A stretch of 27,652 nucleotides of DNA, from NCBI GenBank assembly GCA_029204225.1, contig MU836522.1:1-27652 (forward strand), written 5' to 3'. Shown piece by piece: positions 18,398 to 27,652 of this stretch. Positions within the stretch are counted from its first letter, which is position 1; each line of letters starts with the position of its first letter. Source of the DNA: Diphasiastrum complanatum (lineage: Eukaryota; Streptophyta; Lycopodiopsida; Lycopodiales; Lycopodiaceae). Below the pieces are notes generated by a model, which was given only the letters and a program-made list of their open reading frames with translations, did not search any database and had not been told where the DNA came from. The translations under genes and the position numbers were made by a program.

Positions 18398-19480
18398 ACA
18401 TTGGCAAACCAACGTCGCCAACTTATCATCAACCCAGATTGGGTCTAGTACAATTGTCAAGTACATCACACTACCGATTAAGTTCTGGTAGGGTATAACT
18501 GCCATCCTCTGTTCTTTTTCTTCTATTTTTGGGCAATCCTGCTTCGTGAGCTTGGCTCCAACTATCATTGGTGTGGCCTTTTCTTTGCAGTCCATTATGT
18601 GGTACTGCTTAGCACCTTTCTGGCATATTCTGACTGACTGTATTTCGTCCTTTGTTTGATCTCTTCTGATCTCCATCCCTAGGTATTTTGTTGCTTCTCC
18701 GAGATCTATGATTTTGTAGCTTTCAGAAATCTGACTTTTCGTGTCTTTGATCAGCATCAAGGAATTTCGTATCATCGACGAATCATCCACGAAAATGGTC
18801 AGTATCACAAAATCCTTTCCTACTCTCTTAATGTAGACATTATAGTCTGGTTGAGTAGGATTGAAGTCTAGAGACTTCAGAAGACTATCAAGCTTTTTAT
18901 ATCAGGCTCGTGATGCCTGTTTTAGACTGTAGATGCATCTCTGCAATTGATAGACATATTGTCTGTTGTCGGGGTCTTCATAGCCTTTAGGTTGCCTCAT
19001 GAAGATTTTCTCCTATAGATCTCCATGGAGAAAGGCTATTTTCACGTCAATCTGGTGAATTTATAGATTATACTATGTGGCGTATGCAAGGAGTAGCCTA
19101 ATGCTTGTCATCTTGACCATGGGCGAATATGTGTCGAAATAATCGACACCATATCTCTGCATGTAGCCCTTCGCGACAAGCCTGGCTTTGTAGCGGCCAA
19201 TGGTGCCATCTGATTTCATCTTTTTCTTATACACCCACTTGCAGTCGACAATCTTTCTGTTTTCTAGTAGTGGCTCTAATGTCCATGCCTCGTTTTGTCT
19301 AATCGACTCAATCTCCTCTGACATTGCATGCTTCCAAAATTCTCTCTCTGGACTCTGGATAGCTTCTTGATATGTTGTTGGCTCTTCTGTGAAGCTGCAG
19401 TATTTAAATTGCATGTCTTCGCTCCATTGAAGATTGTCAGAATAGCGGTCTGGAGGTCTTCTTTGTCTTGTTGACCTTCG
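18398..19480 (-). pseudogene. Copia reverse transcriptase, RNase H lost
   Basis: Read downward from about 19480, the RRSTRQRRPPDRY linker precedes WKHAMSEEIESIRQNEAWTL, VDCKWVYKKK and KARLVAKGYMQRYGVDYFDT. IHQIDVKIAFLHGDL, a TAG, FMRQPKGYED and LTIFVDDSSMI follow. The last contains the catalytic Val-Asp-Asp. Stops include a TGA in ASRA-YKK, where Trp (TGG) is conserved. It ends in the degraded LIGSVMYLT...KLATLV block near 18400, so RNase H, polypurine tract and 3' LTR are missing. Confidence 0.8.
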
Positions 19481-20640
19481 AGGTTCGTTTCGTCGCTGCT
19501 CGAACGTTTGTTGTTCGTGGGGTTGATCCCCTGCTTCCTGCTGCTCTGGAGTCTACGGCTCTGCATTCTAATTTGATGTATGTCCTTGATCTCCCTCTTG
19601 AATAGGCAGCAGTGTGAAGATCTCATGGCCTCTTTTGTCTTTCAGTCTAGGGAATTTGGACTCATCGAACTTCACATCTCTGTTCGAAACAACCTTCTTC
19701 GTGGTTGGGTTGTAGAGCCTGTACACATGTGTTCCATTCGAGTAGCCGACCATGATTGTTTTCTCAAATTTGTCATCGAGCTTGTTTCTTTTTTCTTTGG
19801 AAATGTGCTTGTATGCTGCACATCCAAACACATCTACGTATGATAGATCAGTTTCTGTCTGTCCACATTTCGTAGGGTGTTTTGTTTTCCAACGTTCTCA
19901 TTGTAGATATGTTCTGCAGGTGTACAGCTGCAACTATTGCCTCAGCCCAAAATTGACCTAGCAATTGAGCCTGTGCCATCATGCATCTGGCTCCTTCGAC
20001 TAGCATTCTGTTTCTTCTTTCTGTCACACTGTTGCATTCTGGTGTGTATGCAGGAGTGAATTGGTGTTTGATCCCCTGTTCTTCATAGAATCTTGAGAAT
20101 TCTGTGCTTTTGTATTCACCTCCGTTGTCATATCTAAGGATCTGTATCTTTTTTGAGGTGTGTCACTCTGCAAATGCCATGAACTTCTTGAAGGAATCAA
20201 ACACTTCGGATTTCTTTTTCAAGTAGTAGATCGTGGTCATCCGGCTGTAATCATCTATGAACGTCAAAAAGTATCTCGAACCCGAGAGCGAATTCATCTT
20301 CATCGGTCCACAGACATCAGAGTGGACGAGCTCAAGAACTTCCTTGGCTCTTCTCCCCTCATGCGTGAATGGATTCCGATGTTGCTTGCCTTTCTAACAA
20401 GCTTCACATAACTCAATTTTGGGCTTTGAAATCTTGAGACCTGTGACAATGTCTTTTCTGCTCATGTCGTACAGGCTCCGCATGTTCAGATGATACATTC
20501 TCCTATGCTAGAGTTGATCTTCATTTTCTGATGCATTCAATATGCTATCAGAGTTGCTAACTATTTTAGCCTGGTAGAGGTTTCCTTCTCTGCATCCGAC
20601 TGTCAGCAACTTGTTTGTCGTCTTCTCAATCATACAACAA
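19481..20640 (-). pseudogene. Copia GAG-pre-integrase and integrase with few stops
   Basis: One frame runs from about 20640 downward: RRMYHLNMRSLYDMS, LVHSDVCGPMKMN, ILRYDNGGEYKSTEF and TPECNSVTERRNRMLVEG, so the D-D-E positions are all present. The stops are TAG at 20518-20520 and 20394-20396, where Trp is usual, and TGA at 20163-20165. A frame change near 19830 separates the C-terminal part, VFGCAAYKHISKEKRNKLDD and VYRLYNPTTKKVVSNRDVKF. Apart from these lesions the copy is well preserved. Confidence 0.8.
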
Positions 20641-21811
20641 GTGTTGCCGTCGAACAAAACTCGAATGCCTAGGTCTGCCATCTTGGAGACAGATAGCAGA
20701 TTTTTTTGAGTGAGGGCACATAAAGTGCTCCTGGTAGCTCCGCTTGGCCTGATAGTGTTCGCAGCTGTAGAGTGCCGATGCCTTTGACATCATGTCTGCT
20801 CCCATCACCTAGAATCACTGCTCTGTTGTTTTCGAGTTCGCGAAAGTCGATCAAGACCTTCTTGTTGCAGGTTATGTGTGATGTTGCTCCTGAATCGATG
20901 ACCACATCGTAGTCATGTTCAGAGTAGCTTGTTGAAGCTTCATCGAGTATCGTGAAAGCTTCGTCACCTCTTTCAACTTCCTTTGATGACTCTGCAACGT
21001 TTGCCTTTTCAGCTTTGTTCTTTCTTTTGGGGTTGAATCTACAATCGTATGCAGAATGTCCTTTCTTCTTGCAGTGCATGCAAGGTATTGTTGGATTAAA
21101 CCAGCATTTGTTGGCCGCATGGCCTGGTTTGTGGCAATGATCGTAGGAAGAAGATTGCTGATTCGAGGACTTCGTCTTCTCAAATCTTGGCTTGTTTTTG
21201 TTTTTCTTCTTTCCTTTCGTGAAGAGAGCTTTCTCTTGATCACTGCTTCTCTCTCCTTCATCTCTCATTAGTCTCTCATCAGCGACAAGACTGACTGCTT
21301 TGTCAAATGTCATATCTGGTAGACTCAGTATGAGCATTCTCAGCGGCTGATAGGACGTCGGTAGAGATTTCATGAAGTACATCAGCTGCTGTGGTGCTGG
21401 GACCTGGTGCTCCTGTCCTGATACAGTGAGTTCAGCGAAGATCGTTCTGATCTTCTCAACGTGCTGATCCAACTGGTTGCCATCCCACTGTATGGATTGC
21501 AGCTGACTGTGAAGGTGCATGACTGAAGCTGCAGTCCTCACTTCATACTTATGTTTCAATCTTTCCCACGCGGCATGGCTACTTTCGTAGTCTTCAATCT
21601 GCATGAGTAGATCTTCATTTATGGATGAAACGATGATCGCCATTGCGTGCTCATCTTTTTTTATCCATTCAACTCTCCTCAGGTCTCCCTCTGGAGGCTG
21701 CACCTCTGAGAGCTCGGTCACCGACCAGATGCCTTCGCCCTTCAGAAGCGTTTTGAAAACAATTCGCACTGCCAGCTGGCAGCTTGACGGGCGTGGTGTT
21801 TTGTACTTCAC
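20641..21811 (-). pseudogene. Copia gag-protease, open for 380 codons then frameshifted
   Basis: From the ATG at 21811, the capsid part includes EWIKKDEHAMAIIVSSINED and YFMKSLPTSYQPLRMLILSL. The first knuckle reads YDHCHKPGHAANKC, with its first Cys replaced by Tyr, and the second, CMHCKKKGHSAYDC, is intact. The protease motif VVIDSGATSHIT is intact and is followed by AVILGDGSRHDVKGIGT. The frame is lost in an A7 run (20701-20707 as T7 on the + strand), just before where LLSVSKMADLG should follow in the next frame. A single extra base explains the break. This is the best-preserved retroelement part in the window. Confidence 0.85.
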
Positions 21812-22410
21812 GCTCAGTTGAAAGAGTTAGCAATAATAGAGAATAACTAACTAGTTGATTAGCATTTGTAAACTCTACACAATGGAGAAATAAACACAAT
21901 TTTGGACAAAATAGAGCAAGAAAAAGAGCAGAATAGAAAAAAGATAGAGAAACAAAAATAGTTGTGCATGAAAGTCTGCCAACGAGCAGAACACATCGAT
22001 TGAGCTGAGTGTCAGGCCGCCAATGAGCAAGACACTGATCATCTCATTCCAAAACTCAAAAACTGATAATACAACTGCTCAATTCTCCATCTCATTGTTT
22101 TTCGTTGTCTTGATTGCTAGAATGATTTATGTTCAGTGATCAGTAGTCGCATGCCTAGGATCGTGAAAGCTTCCGCAAAAGAAAACTAAATGAAAAAGAA
22201 TCTGTTCATGACACACAAGGCACAGACCATGCTTTCACCTACCTAAGTAGCACTTTATCTCATCTGTCCTACGTGTAGATGGGGATTTTGAATTTCCAGA
22301 TTTTGTAATTTGCGCCATCGAGACTGATTGTTACTCTTGTCTGGATTGTTATAGCCATATTGTGTTGTCTGGAAGAATCACTGCCGGGATATTAGTAGTG
22401 ATAACCTGTG
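21812..22410 (-). other. Leader of the minus-strand copia element
   Basis: Non-coding region of about 600 bp between primer site and gag. Its gag-proximal half is repeated in inverted orientation at 22648-23092. Confidence 0.65.
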
Positions 22411-22423
22411 GGCTCTGATACCA
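22411..22423 (-). other. Copia primer-binding site (minus strand)
   Basis: GGCTCTGATACCA on + is TGGTATCAGAGCC on minus, complementary to initiator Met-tRNA. It directly adjoins the LTR end ...CGCGACA. Confidence 0.85.
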
Positions 22424-22647
22424 TGTCGCGGAAGCGAGACTGTTTCTTTTTCGTCTTCGTCTTCTTATTCGCGAACAATTTTGTGTCTTTGAATTTTCCT
22501 TTTGCGCGGAAGTTGTTTACAAGATCCCAGACACGCGAGTACACATCACAGAACACATTCTATTCTAGCATTCAAGACAAAATGGCAGCACAAGACAGGG
22601 AGATGCACAAAAATAGAGCGGCTGTATTATCAGCTTAGTTTTTAGAG
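22424..22647 (-). repeat. 5' LTR of the minus-strand copia element, truncated
   Basis: On the + strand it starts TGTCGCGGAAGCGAGAC right after the primer site, giving a normal ...CA LTR end on the minus strand. It runs only about 224 bp before the inverted leader copy, so the 5' part of the LTR is probably missing. Confidence 0.6.
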
Positions 22648-23092
<445 letters not shown>

Positions 23093-23393
23093 GAAAGATT
23101 CCTCTTCATTTGTTTCGTAATCTTTCGTTTGCTTTCGTTCTTTTCGTCTCTTTCGTAGTTTTTCATTTTGCGCCCCTTCGCGGTTTGCGGTCCTGGAGGT
23201 GTGTTTATGATTCACGAATGATTCGCGAATCGTTTGTGCTTCGAGTCAAAGGCACGTTGACTGTCCCGAATTGTTCTCGTTCGACCTTCGTTTCTTGTTC
23301 GTGCTGCGACAAAGTTGCAGGAGTTCACCATTTCTGACACACATTTCCCCGAAATGCGACACTAGCATAGTTCAAAAGTTTTACTGTTTTTAA

Positions 23394-23578
23394 CACCTTC
23401 GGCTTTTTCGCAAAGTCCCGAAGAGAGAGAAAATGCCAAAGCTCATCTATTTTCATAAGTTAAACTATTCAATGGCACCTTCGCCTTTTAAGGGCACCTT
23501 TGGCTTTTTCGCAAGAAATCCTGAAGAGAGAGAAAATGCCGAAGGTCGTCTATTTTGAACGAGGAATGTTCCCAGTCA
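23394..23578 (+). repeat. Two ~101-bp tandem units in the LTR-like block
   Basis: GGCTTTTTCGCAA...GAAGAGAGAGAAAATGCC(A/G)AAG occurs at 23401 and again at 23502, spacing 101 bp. Confidence 0.7.
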
Positions 23579-23783
23579 CTTCCCGAATTTGCGAAGTGAG
23601 AGAAAACCACTTCACATAAAATGCCAAGTGAGAGAATCAGCGACGTCCTCGTCCGCGTCAACGATGCTAAATTATTGACCGTATAGACTATGTACAGTTG
23701 TCACAAAAGCCATATACTTCTAAGTACAACGGCTTTTCTAATTAGGTGACAAGCATTGAATGTAATTAATAGATGGATGAAAT

Positions 23784-23793
23784 CTATAAATAG
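23784..23793 (+). promoter_or_regulatory. TATA box, probable LTR promoter
   Basis: CTATAAATAG matches the plant TATA consensus. Its position within an LTR-like block suggests an old retroelement promoter, not a host gene promoter. Confidence 0.4.
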
Positions 23794-24401
23794 ATCGTCC
23801 AAGCACAAATTATTGGTTGCTCCATCCATGAGACACATTATTTGAGCATCCCAATTACGCCATGATTTTTGGTTGTAATTGTTATTTTGTATTGTGCTTC
23901 AGTGTAATATAGCACCAGCTTGCTTTTATCTGTGTACAACGTAGATGAATGCTTGTTGTGATTGAATGCACTTTCATTGTTGTTTGATCGCGCTTGTTTA
24001 CTCACTCTGATCAGAACACGGACGTCTACGACTCCTTAGTTTCTGATCAGACGATGGTTGTCTTTGACACCTGAAGAACTCGTGTTATCATATTGCTCTT
24101 CCATTTATTTCAGAATTGTACTTCACGTTGAATTTGATTTCAGTAGTACCACATACAAACCATCTCTAATCTCTTCGGTGGACTGTACTCTTGTTTCATA
24201 GTATGAATTAATTCTTAAGATCCTGTTGGGCAATAAGAACACTTAAAGCTGTGATTACATTCAGCATAAGCTATCTATTAGACTATTTTTGCATTTAGCA
24301 GCTGATTAGAACGGGAGAGCTGTTCCGCAATATCCTTGCTCTCTTCTCCGTTCACGTTCTTCTATCTCCCTTGTCCCATCGTCAACAATGGTATCGTAGA
24401 C

Positions 24402-24918
24402 TCATACCCGCCCGGTATATGATTTTGTGATACTACGGTCTATACCCGACCCAGGCTGGTTTTAGCCAGTCAATGCACATATCGATACCCGGATTAGGGG
24501 CAAAAAAATTGACCATTTTTAGTTAGTTTCCAAAATTTACATATGTGATAAATATTATTCATGGTGTCCCAAAGACATTGGTGGGCCTTTAAAATCATAT
24601 GCCTTTAAAATCATAATAGAAGGAGAATGTTGGCCTTTAAAATCATGTGCATATTACATTAAAAAAGGACATGCTTTTCATTGAATGCATACTACCCTTT
24701 ATAAAATGGCTATTTTTGAAAAAAATTATATACTCATATTCGGGTTTATACTTGGTTGGTATCACCCCTGCAATACCCAGGTCCGTTGATACCAGCCACC
24801 AATTTACAAAACATGTTGATATTGATACCCAACTGGTATCAAATTCTTCAAAAAAGTGTAATACCAGGACCCGGTTGGCATTAAAAATATCAATACCCGC
24901 CCAACACTGGTTTTTATC
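24402..24918. repeat. Repeat rich in ATACCC and GGTAT words
   Basis: At least seven ATACC(C/A)-type words and several GGTAT words lie here, including GATACC-CAACT-GGTATC as a hairpin near 24819. A motif TACCCG...CTGGTTTTA..CC occurs near 24443 and again near 24893 in the same orientation. GCCTTTAAAATCAT occurs three times (24585, 24601, 24633). This may be a non-autonomous element; hAT-type MITEs with subterminal GGTACCC-like words are one possibility. Confidence 0.45.
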
Positions 24919-26629
24919 CTAAAATTTAAGATGTGTGCTCAAAAACTACAAAAATAGTTAGTTTGGCTCTAGACTATAGTATAGTCTCACCTAAGCTCTT
25001 TATGAAGTTTTAACAAGGTGCATGCCATTCTAATCTTGTGTTATACCATAAAGACCATATAAATAAGGTTTTTTTTACATCTTTGCTAATTTTTAATTTA
25101 AACCAAAATGCACAAACTAAATATTTCGACATGATAAGAAATTAAGGCCTTCTATTTTCTTTTTTCATATAAAGGCTTTTAAGTCTTGTATTAAAATTTT
25201 AGCCTAAAAACAATAGGCTTTTGGCCCATGAGTTGCTAAAAGATGATCAATTTAATTCAATATGTTTTGTATAAAGTTTAAAAAACTATTATCAAGTTTT
25301 TCCCAACTAGTGATTTATGCACAATTATATAATCCATAATGATTAATTCACACATGGTTGGCATCCAACACTTTTAAGGTTGTGCTCCTAGAGACGACTT
25401 TATCCATTTGCTTTGGAAACAAATGAGTGCATGCATAAAAATTCAGATGATTTGTGTGTGCTTGCACAGAGTTCACAATGAAGCTTCTACAATGTGGTGC
25501 ATTACCTTTATCTATCACTAAGGTCTTACTATCATCAACAAGTTTCTACCACTTGCAATATTAGATTTGCATTAATGCCCTTTACTCCTCTTTTTTGTAT
25601 AAACTAGTAGGTTATACACAACATATGTAGCCTGGCATCGCTATTTGGGCAATGCCAAGTGCAAGTTCCTAAGATGTCACTACGTAGCAGCTAGAATTTG
25701 AGCTTGCGCCTTGCGCGTTGCTGTGCAGTGAACAACTCTACCCATACACCGCACAGCAAAGGACAGCCCTTTAAAGACTTTCTATGTGCACTCTTAAATG
25801 CTCTCATGAGTTTTCGGATAGTTGATTAGTAAAAGCAAGAAGTTTTTTCTTTTTCAGTCAAATTTTGATCAAAGGGGTCTAGAGAGGAAAAAAAATCCTC
25901 ATCCTGGGTCCACCTCAGCATTTAACACGTGCCCATATGAGCTGGAGGGCGCTTGTGAGGTTGGTAAGACATGCAGTCAATCAAGCAAAAAGAACAGCAA
26001 CAGGAACCTTTCTAAACCAAGCGAAGACCAATCAGACTGAAAGGCCGACTTTCAGAATGACGGGTCACGGATAACGGAAGGATGCAGGAAACAAACGCCA
26101 TATCCTGGAGCTATCTGTGGCGATGGATGATTGTGCTATTAGCAAGGACGTCCTAAAGTAGAGCCCCTGTGTGTTGATGCGATGGCTGGGTCAAGGAATA
26201 AATAATGTGTTCCGTCAAAGAAACAGTGGAAATTTTTTTGTGATTTGAGAGGTAAATGTTAGGGTAATGTACGCGCTTTTGAGGAAATCTGGCCTTGTTT
26301 TACCTCACTGTTTTGTTTTTTTATGCTTTTTGCCTCTGGAAAGGAAATCATCAGAAGATCCGGATTGTATGTATGTATGTGCTTGTCAATCATTTATCTT
26401 TAATAATCCATTAATCACATGTGCAATTGCGCAGCAGAAGCACAAGGTAGTTTTATTTTGGATCTGTGGGCCTGGCAGCTGTTGGGTTTTCAATAAGCTA
26501 TGTCATTTCTGAGCTTTCATTAATGACCTCTGCAAGTAGGCGGTAGATGCATAGGCCAGCCTTATTTTAGATCTGATAGAATAGGATTAGTAGGAAAGAA
26601 TTGTTATGTGCAGGCAGGGAAAATGCAGG
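24919..26629. other. Intergenic DNA upstream of the F-box gene
   Basis: AT-rich to about 25650, then more balanced. It holds a perfect 8+1+8 palindrome at 24971-24987 (AGACTATA-G-TATAGTCT). No gene, LTR end or RNA gene was recognised. The frames present have no family signature. Confidence 0.5.
25926..25931. promoter_or_regulatory. G-box CACGTG
   Basis: AACACGTGCC contains the palindromic G-box bound by plant bZIP and bHLH factors. It lies about 1.1 kb upstream of the F-box start codon, so a regulatory role is possible but unproven. Confidence 0.25.
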
Positions 26630-26635
26630 TATAAG
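26630..26635 (+). promoter_or_regulatory. Candidate TATA box of the F-box gene
   Basis: TATAAG within GCAGGTATAAGAGTC is about 380 bp before the start codon, which would give a 5' untranslated region of roughly 350 bases. Only position and sequence support it. Confidence 0.25.
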
Positions 26636-26882
26636 AGTCATGTTTGAGGCTCGTGGATGCACAGAGCCTTGACAGAAGCAGCAGGACACGAGTTCCTTGT
26701 GTTGCAGAGTCAGACACAAGGTAGTTTTTGGTGTTCTGGTAAAGATCATTTTCTTGAGTGGAGTGAAGCCAAGTGTCTGGAATACGCTCGCTCGTTCATT
26801 ACATGGAATGAAACTGTGAAACGAGATTGTGACGATCGTTTTCTTTAAGGAGAAGTGAGCAGATCAATTGAATAGGCAATTC

Positions 26883-26952
26883 GATCAGAAAGCATCTTGG
26901 AATAGCAAGTTGAATCGGATCAGAAAGCGTTTCTGAATAGCAAGTTGATCTG
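26883..26952 (+). repeat. 35-bp tandem duplication in the probable 5' UTR
   Basis: GATCAGAAAGC...GAATAGCAAGTTGA starts at 26883 and again at 26918, with a few mismatches between the units. Confidence 0.8.
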
Positions 26953-27010
26953 CGCAACTCGGAACCCTAGCAAAGGTATTCCAGCAAAGTTGAAAAGTCT
27001 TCTCTGTGAC

Positions 27011-27652
27011 ATGGGGAACGCGGTTTATGATACGACTGCTGACACAGAGCAGCAGAGGGTGGCATCTGAGATTTCAAATGATACTGATGACTACTTTGAT
27101 TTTGTGCCGGATCCTATTGTGCTACTTATTTTCAACAAGCTGGCGGACGTCAAGGCCCTTGGGAGTTGCTCTGTGGTCTCGAAACGATTCTATGAGTTGG
27201 CTCTCAAGGTTGAGAACGTCTCCGTGAAAGTTGATCGCGCGATCGCTGGTGAGGGCAAACGAAAACGACTTCTAAGTAATTTGAAGAGGATTGTGTTAGG
27301 AAGCATACTGAAGCCGTTTCAAGCGTTGAATCTGTTCGGTGACAAGAAGGCGATGCCCCCGGATGTGTCGGATCTTTTACCTGGTGAGATTTTGAAGAAC
27401 TTTAAGGAAATACAGCATCTGCGAATCGAACTTCCTGCGGGGGAGCTCGTTTTTGGACATGGCGTTCTTCTGAAATGGAAGGCTGAGTTTGGCAGCACAC
27501 TAGAAAGCTGTGTGATATTAGGAGCGTCCTCTTTAGTAAAAGATAAGGGACCTCAGAAAGTGAGCGCTTTGAAGAGCAGACTTGGAATGGTAAAGAACAA
27601 GGTGGAACATGCTCGACATTCTGTTCTATCAGATGAAGCTGAAAATTCTGAT
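27011..27652 (+). CDS. F-box protein, AUF1/AUF2-like, 5' part
   Basis: Open for 214 codons and still open at the window end. The F-box (about residues 28-66) reads YFDFVPDPIVLLIFNKLADV then KALGSCSVVSKRFYELA, the SKP1-binding fold that places such proteins in SCF ubiquitin ligases. Downstream blocks IVLGSILKPFQAL (about 103-115), EILKNFKEIQHLRIELPAGE (about 135-154) and LLKWKAEFGSTLESCVILGA (about 162-181) match the Arabidopsis AUF1/AUF2 group of single-exon F-box genes without kelch or leucine-rich repeats. In Arabidopsis AUF1 is auxin-induced and affects auxin transport and root growth; the target here is unknown. The start is the first ATG after the in-frame stop TAG at 26903-26905. No break is seen. 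The part visible is probably about two thirds of the protein. Confidence 0.85.
   Translation, partial: MGNAVYDTTADTEQQRVASEISNDTDDYFDFVPDPIVLLIFNKLADVKALGSCSVVSKRFYELALKVENVSVKVDRAIAGEGKRKRLLSNLKRIVLGSILKPFQALNLFGDKKAMPPDVSDLLPGEILKNFKEIQHLRIELPAGELVFGHGVLLKWKAEFGSTLESCVILGASSLVKDKGPQKVSALKSRLGMVKNKVEHARHSVLSDEAENSD

Larger units (their letters stand above)
23093..24388 (+). repeat. LTR-like block with TATA box and a degenerate primer site
   Basis: It is rich in GGCACCTTCG and GGCTTTTTCGC words like the 3' LTR at 18074. It has a canonical TATA box CTATAAATAG (23784-23793) and ends ...CGTCAACAA before TGGTATCGTAGAC (24389), a poor version of the copia primer site. It probably represents one or more old LTR pieces in + orientation. 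No gag follows. Start and internal boundaries are not resolved. Confidence 0.35.

Noticed and set aside
24775-24840. GGTATCA words that look like copia primer sites
   Set aside because: They belong to the ATACCC/GGTAT repeat, lack the AGAGCC continuation and have no LTR end beside them.
25380-25620. Minus-strand stretch faintly like a hAT transposase (LQVV..., APHC...)
   Set aside because: Consecutive stops, and no catalytic or zinc-finger block could be followed; similarity too weak to annotate.
26657-26848. 63-codon + frame upstream of the F-box gene
   Set aside because: No recognisable domain; could be a chance frame or an upstream ORF, but transcription across its ATG is not established.
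27011-27028. Met-Gly start as a possible N-myristoylation signal on the F-box protein
   Set aside because: MGNAVY lacks the Ser/Thr usually needed at position 6.

Overview
This looks like nuclear DNA of a land plant. The only gene that reads cleanly is the 5' part of a plant-type F-box gene of the AUF1/AUF2 (auxin up-regulated F-box) group, on the + strand from 27011 to beyond the window end. Almost everything else is decayed LTR retrotransposon, mostly Ty1/copia with initiator-Met-tRNA primer sites, plus one Ty3/gypsy end carrying a chromodomain. I cannot name the species. The heavy copia/gypsy load, a TATAAATA-type LTR promoter and long AT-rich stretches fit a large plant genome, possibly of a non-flowering lineage, but that last point is a guess.

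Layout: 1-3190 is AT-rich intergenic DNA with foldback repeats (573-778, 2930-3064), a G18 run and a weak ORF. On the minus strand, 5219 down to 3191 holds the most unusual item: a broken, apparently intron-containing gene. Its exon-like blocks read as a ParB-like N-terminal domain followed by the permuted (beta-class) motif order of a DNA N4/N6 methyltransferase. Palindromic repeats lie in its presumed introns and just upstream of it.

From 5793 to 24388 the window is a retrotransposon graveyard. In order: a copia gag fragment (+); a copia LTR, primer site and leader (+); a minus-strand copia element cut inside integrase, joined head-to-head to that leader at about 7576; a gypsy 3' end (-); a long repeat-rich LTR-like block; a mosaic + strand copia element with two integrase segments separated by an RNase H scrap; a nearly full-length but frameshifted minus-strand copia element (18398-22647); and a facing + strand copy of that element's leader, carrying a (CT)55 microsatellite. 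After a further LTR-like block comes a repeat rich in ATACCC/GGTAT (24402-24918), then quiet sequence leading to the F-box gene.

No two retroelement halves here look able to move on their own. Many stops fit single C-to-T or G-to-A changes of conserved Trp, Gln or Arg codons, as expected of long-methylated DNA. The same pattern is seen in the methyltransferase-like pseudogene. I found no tRNA, rRNA, CRISPR array or bacterial-type operon.
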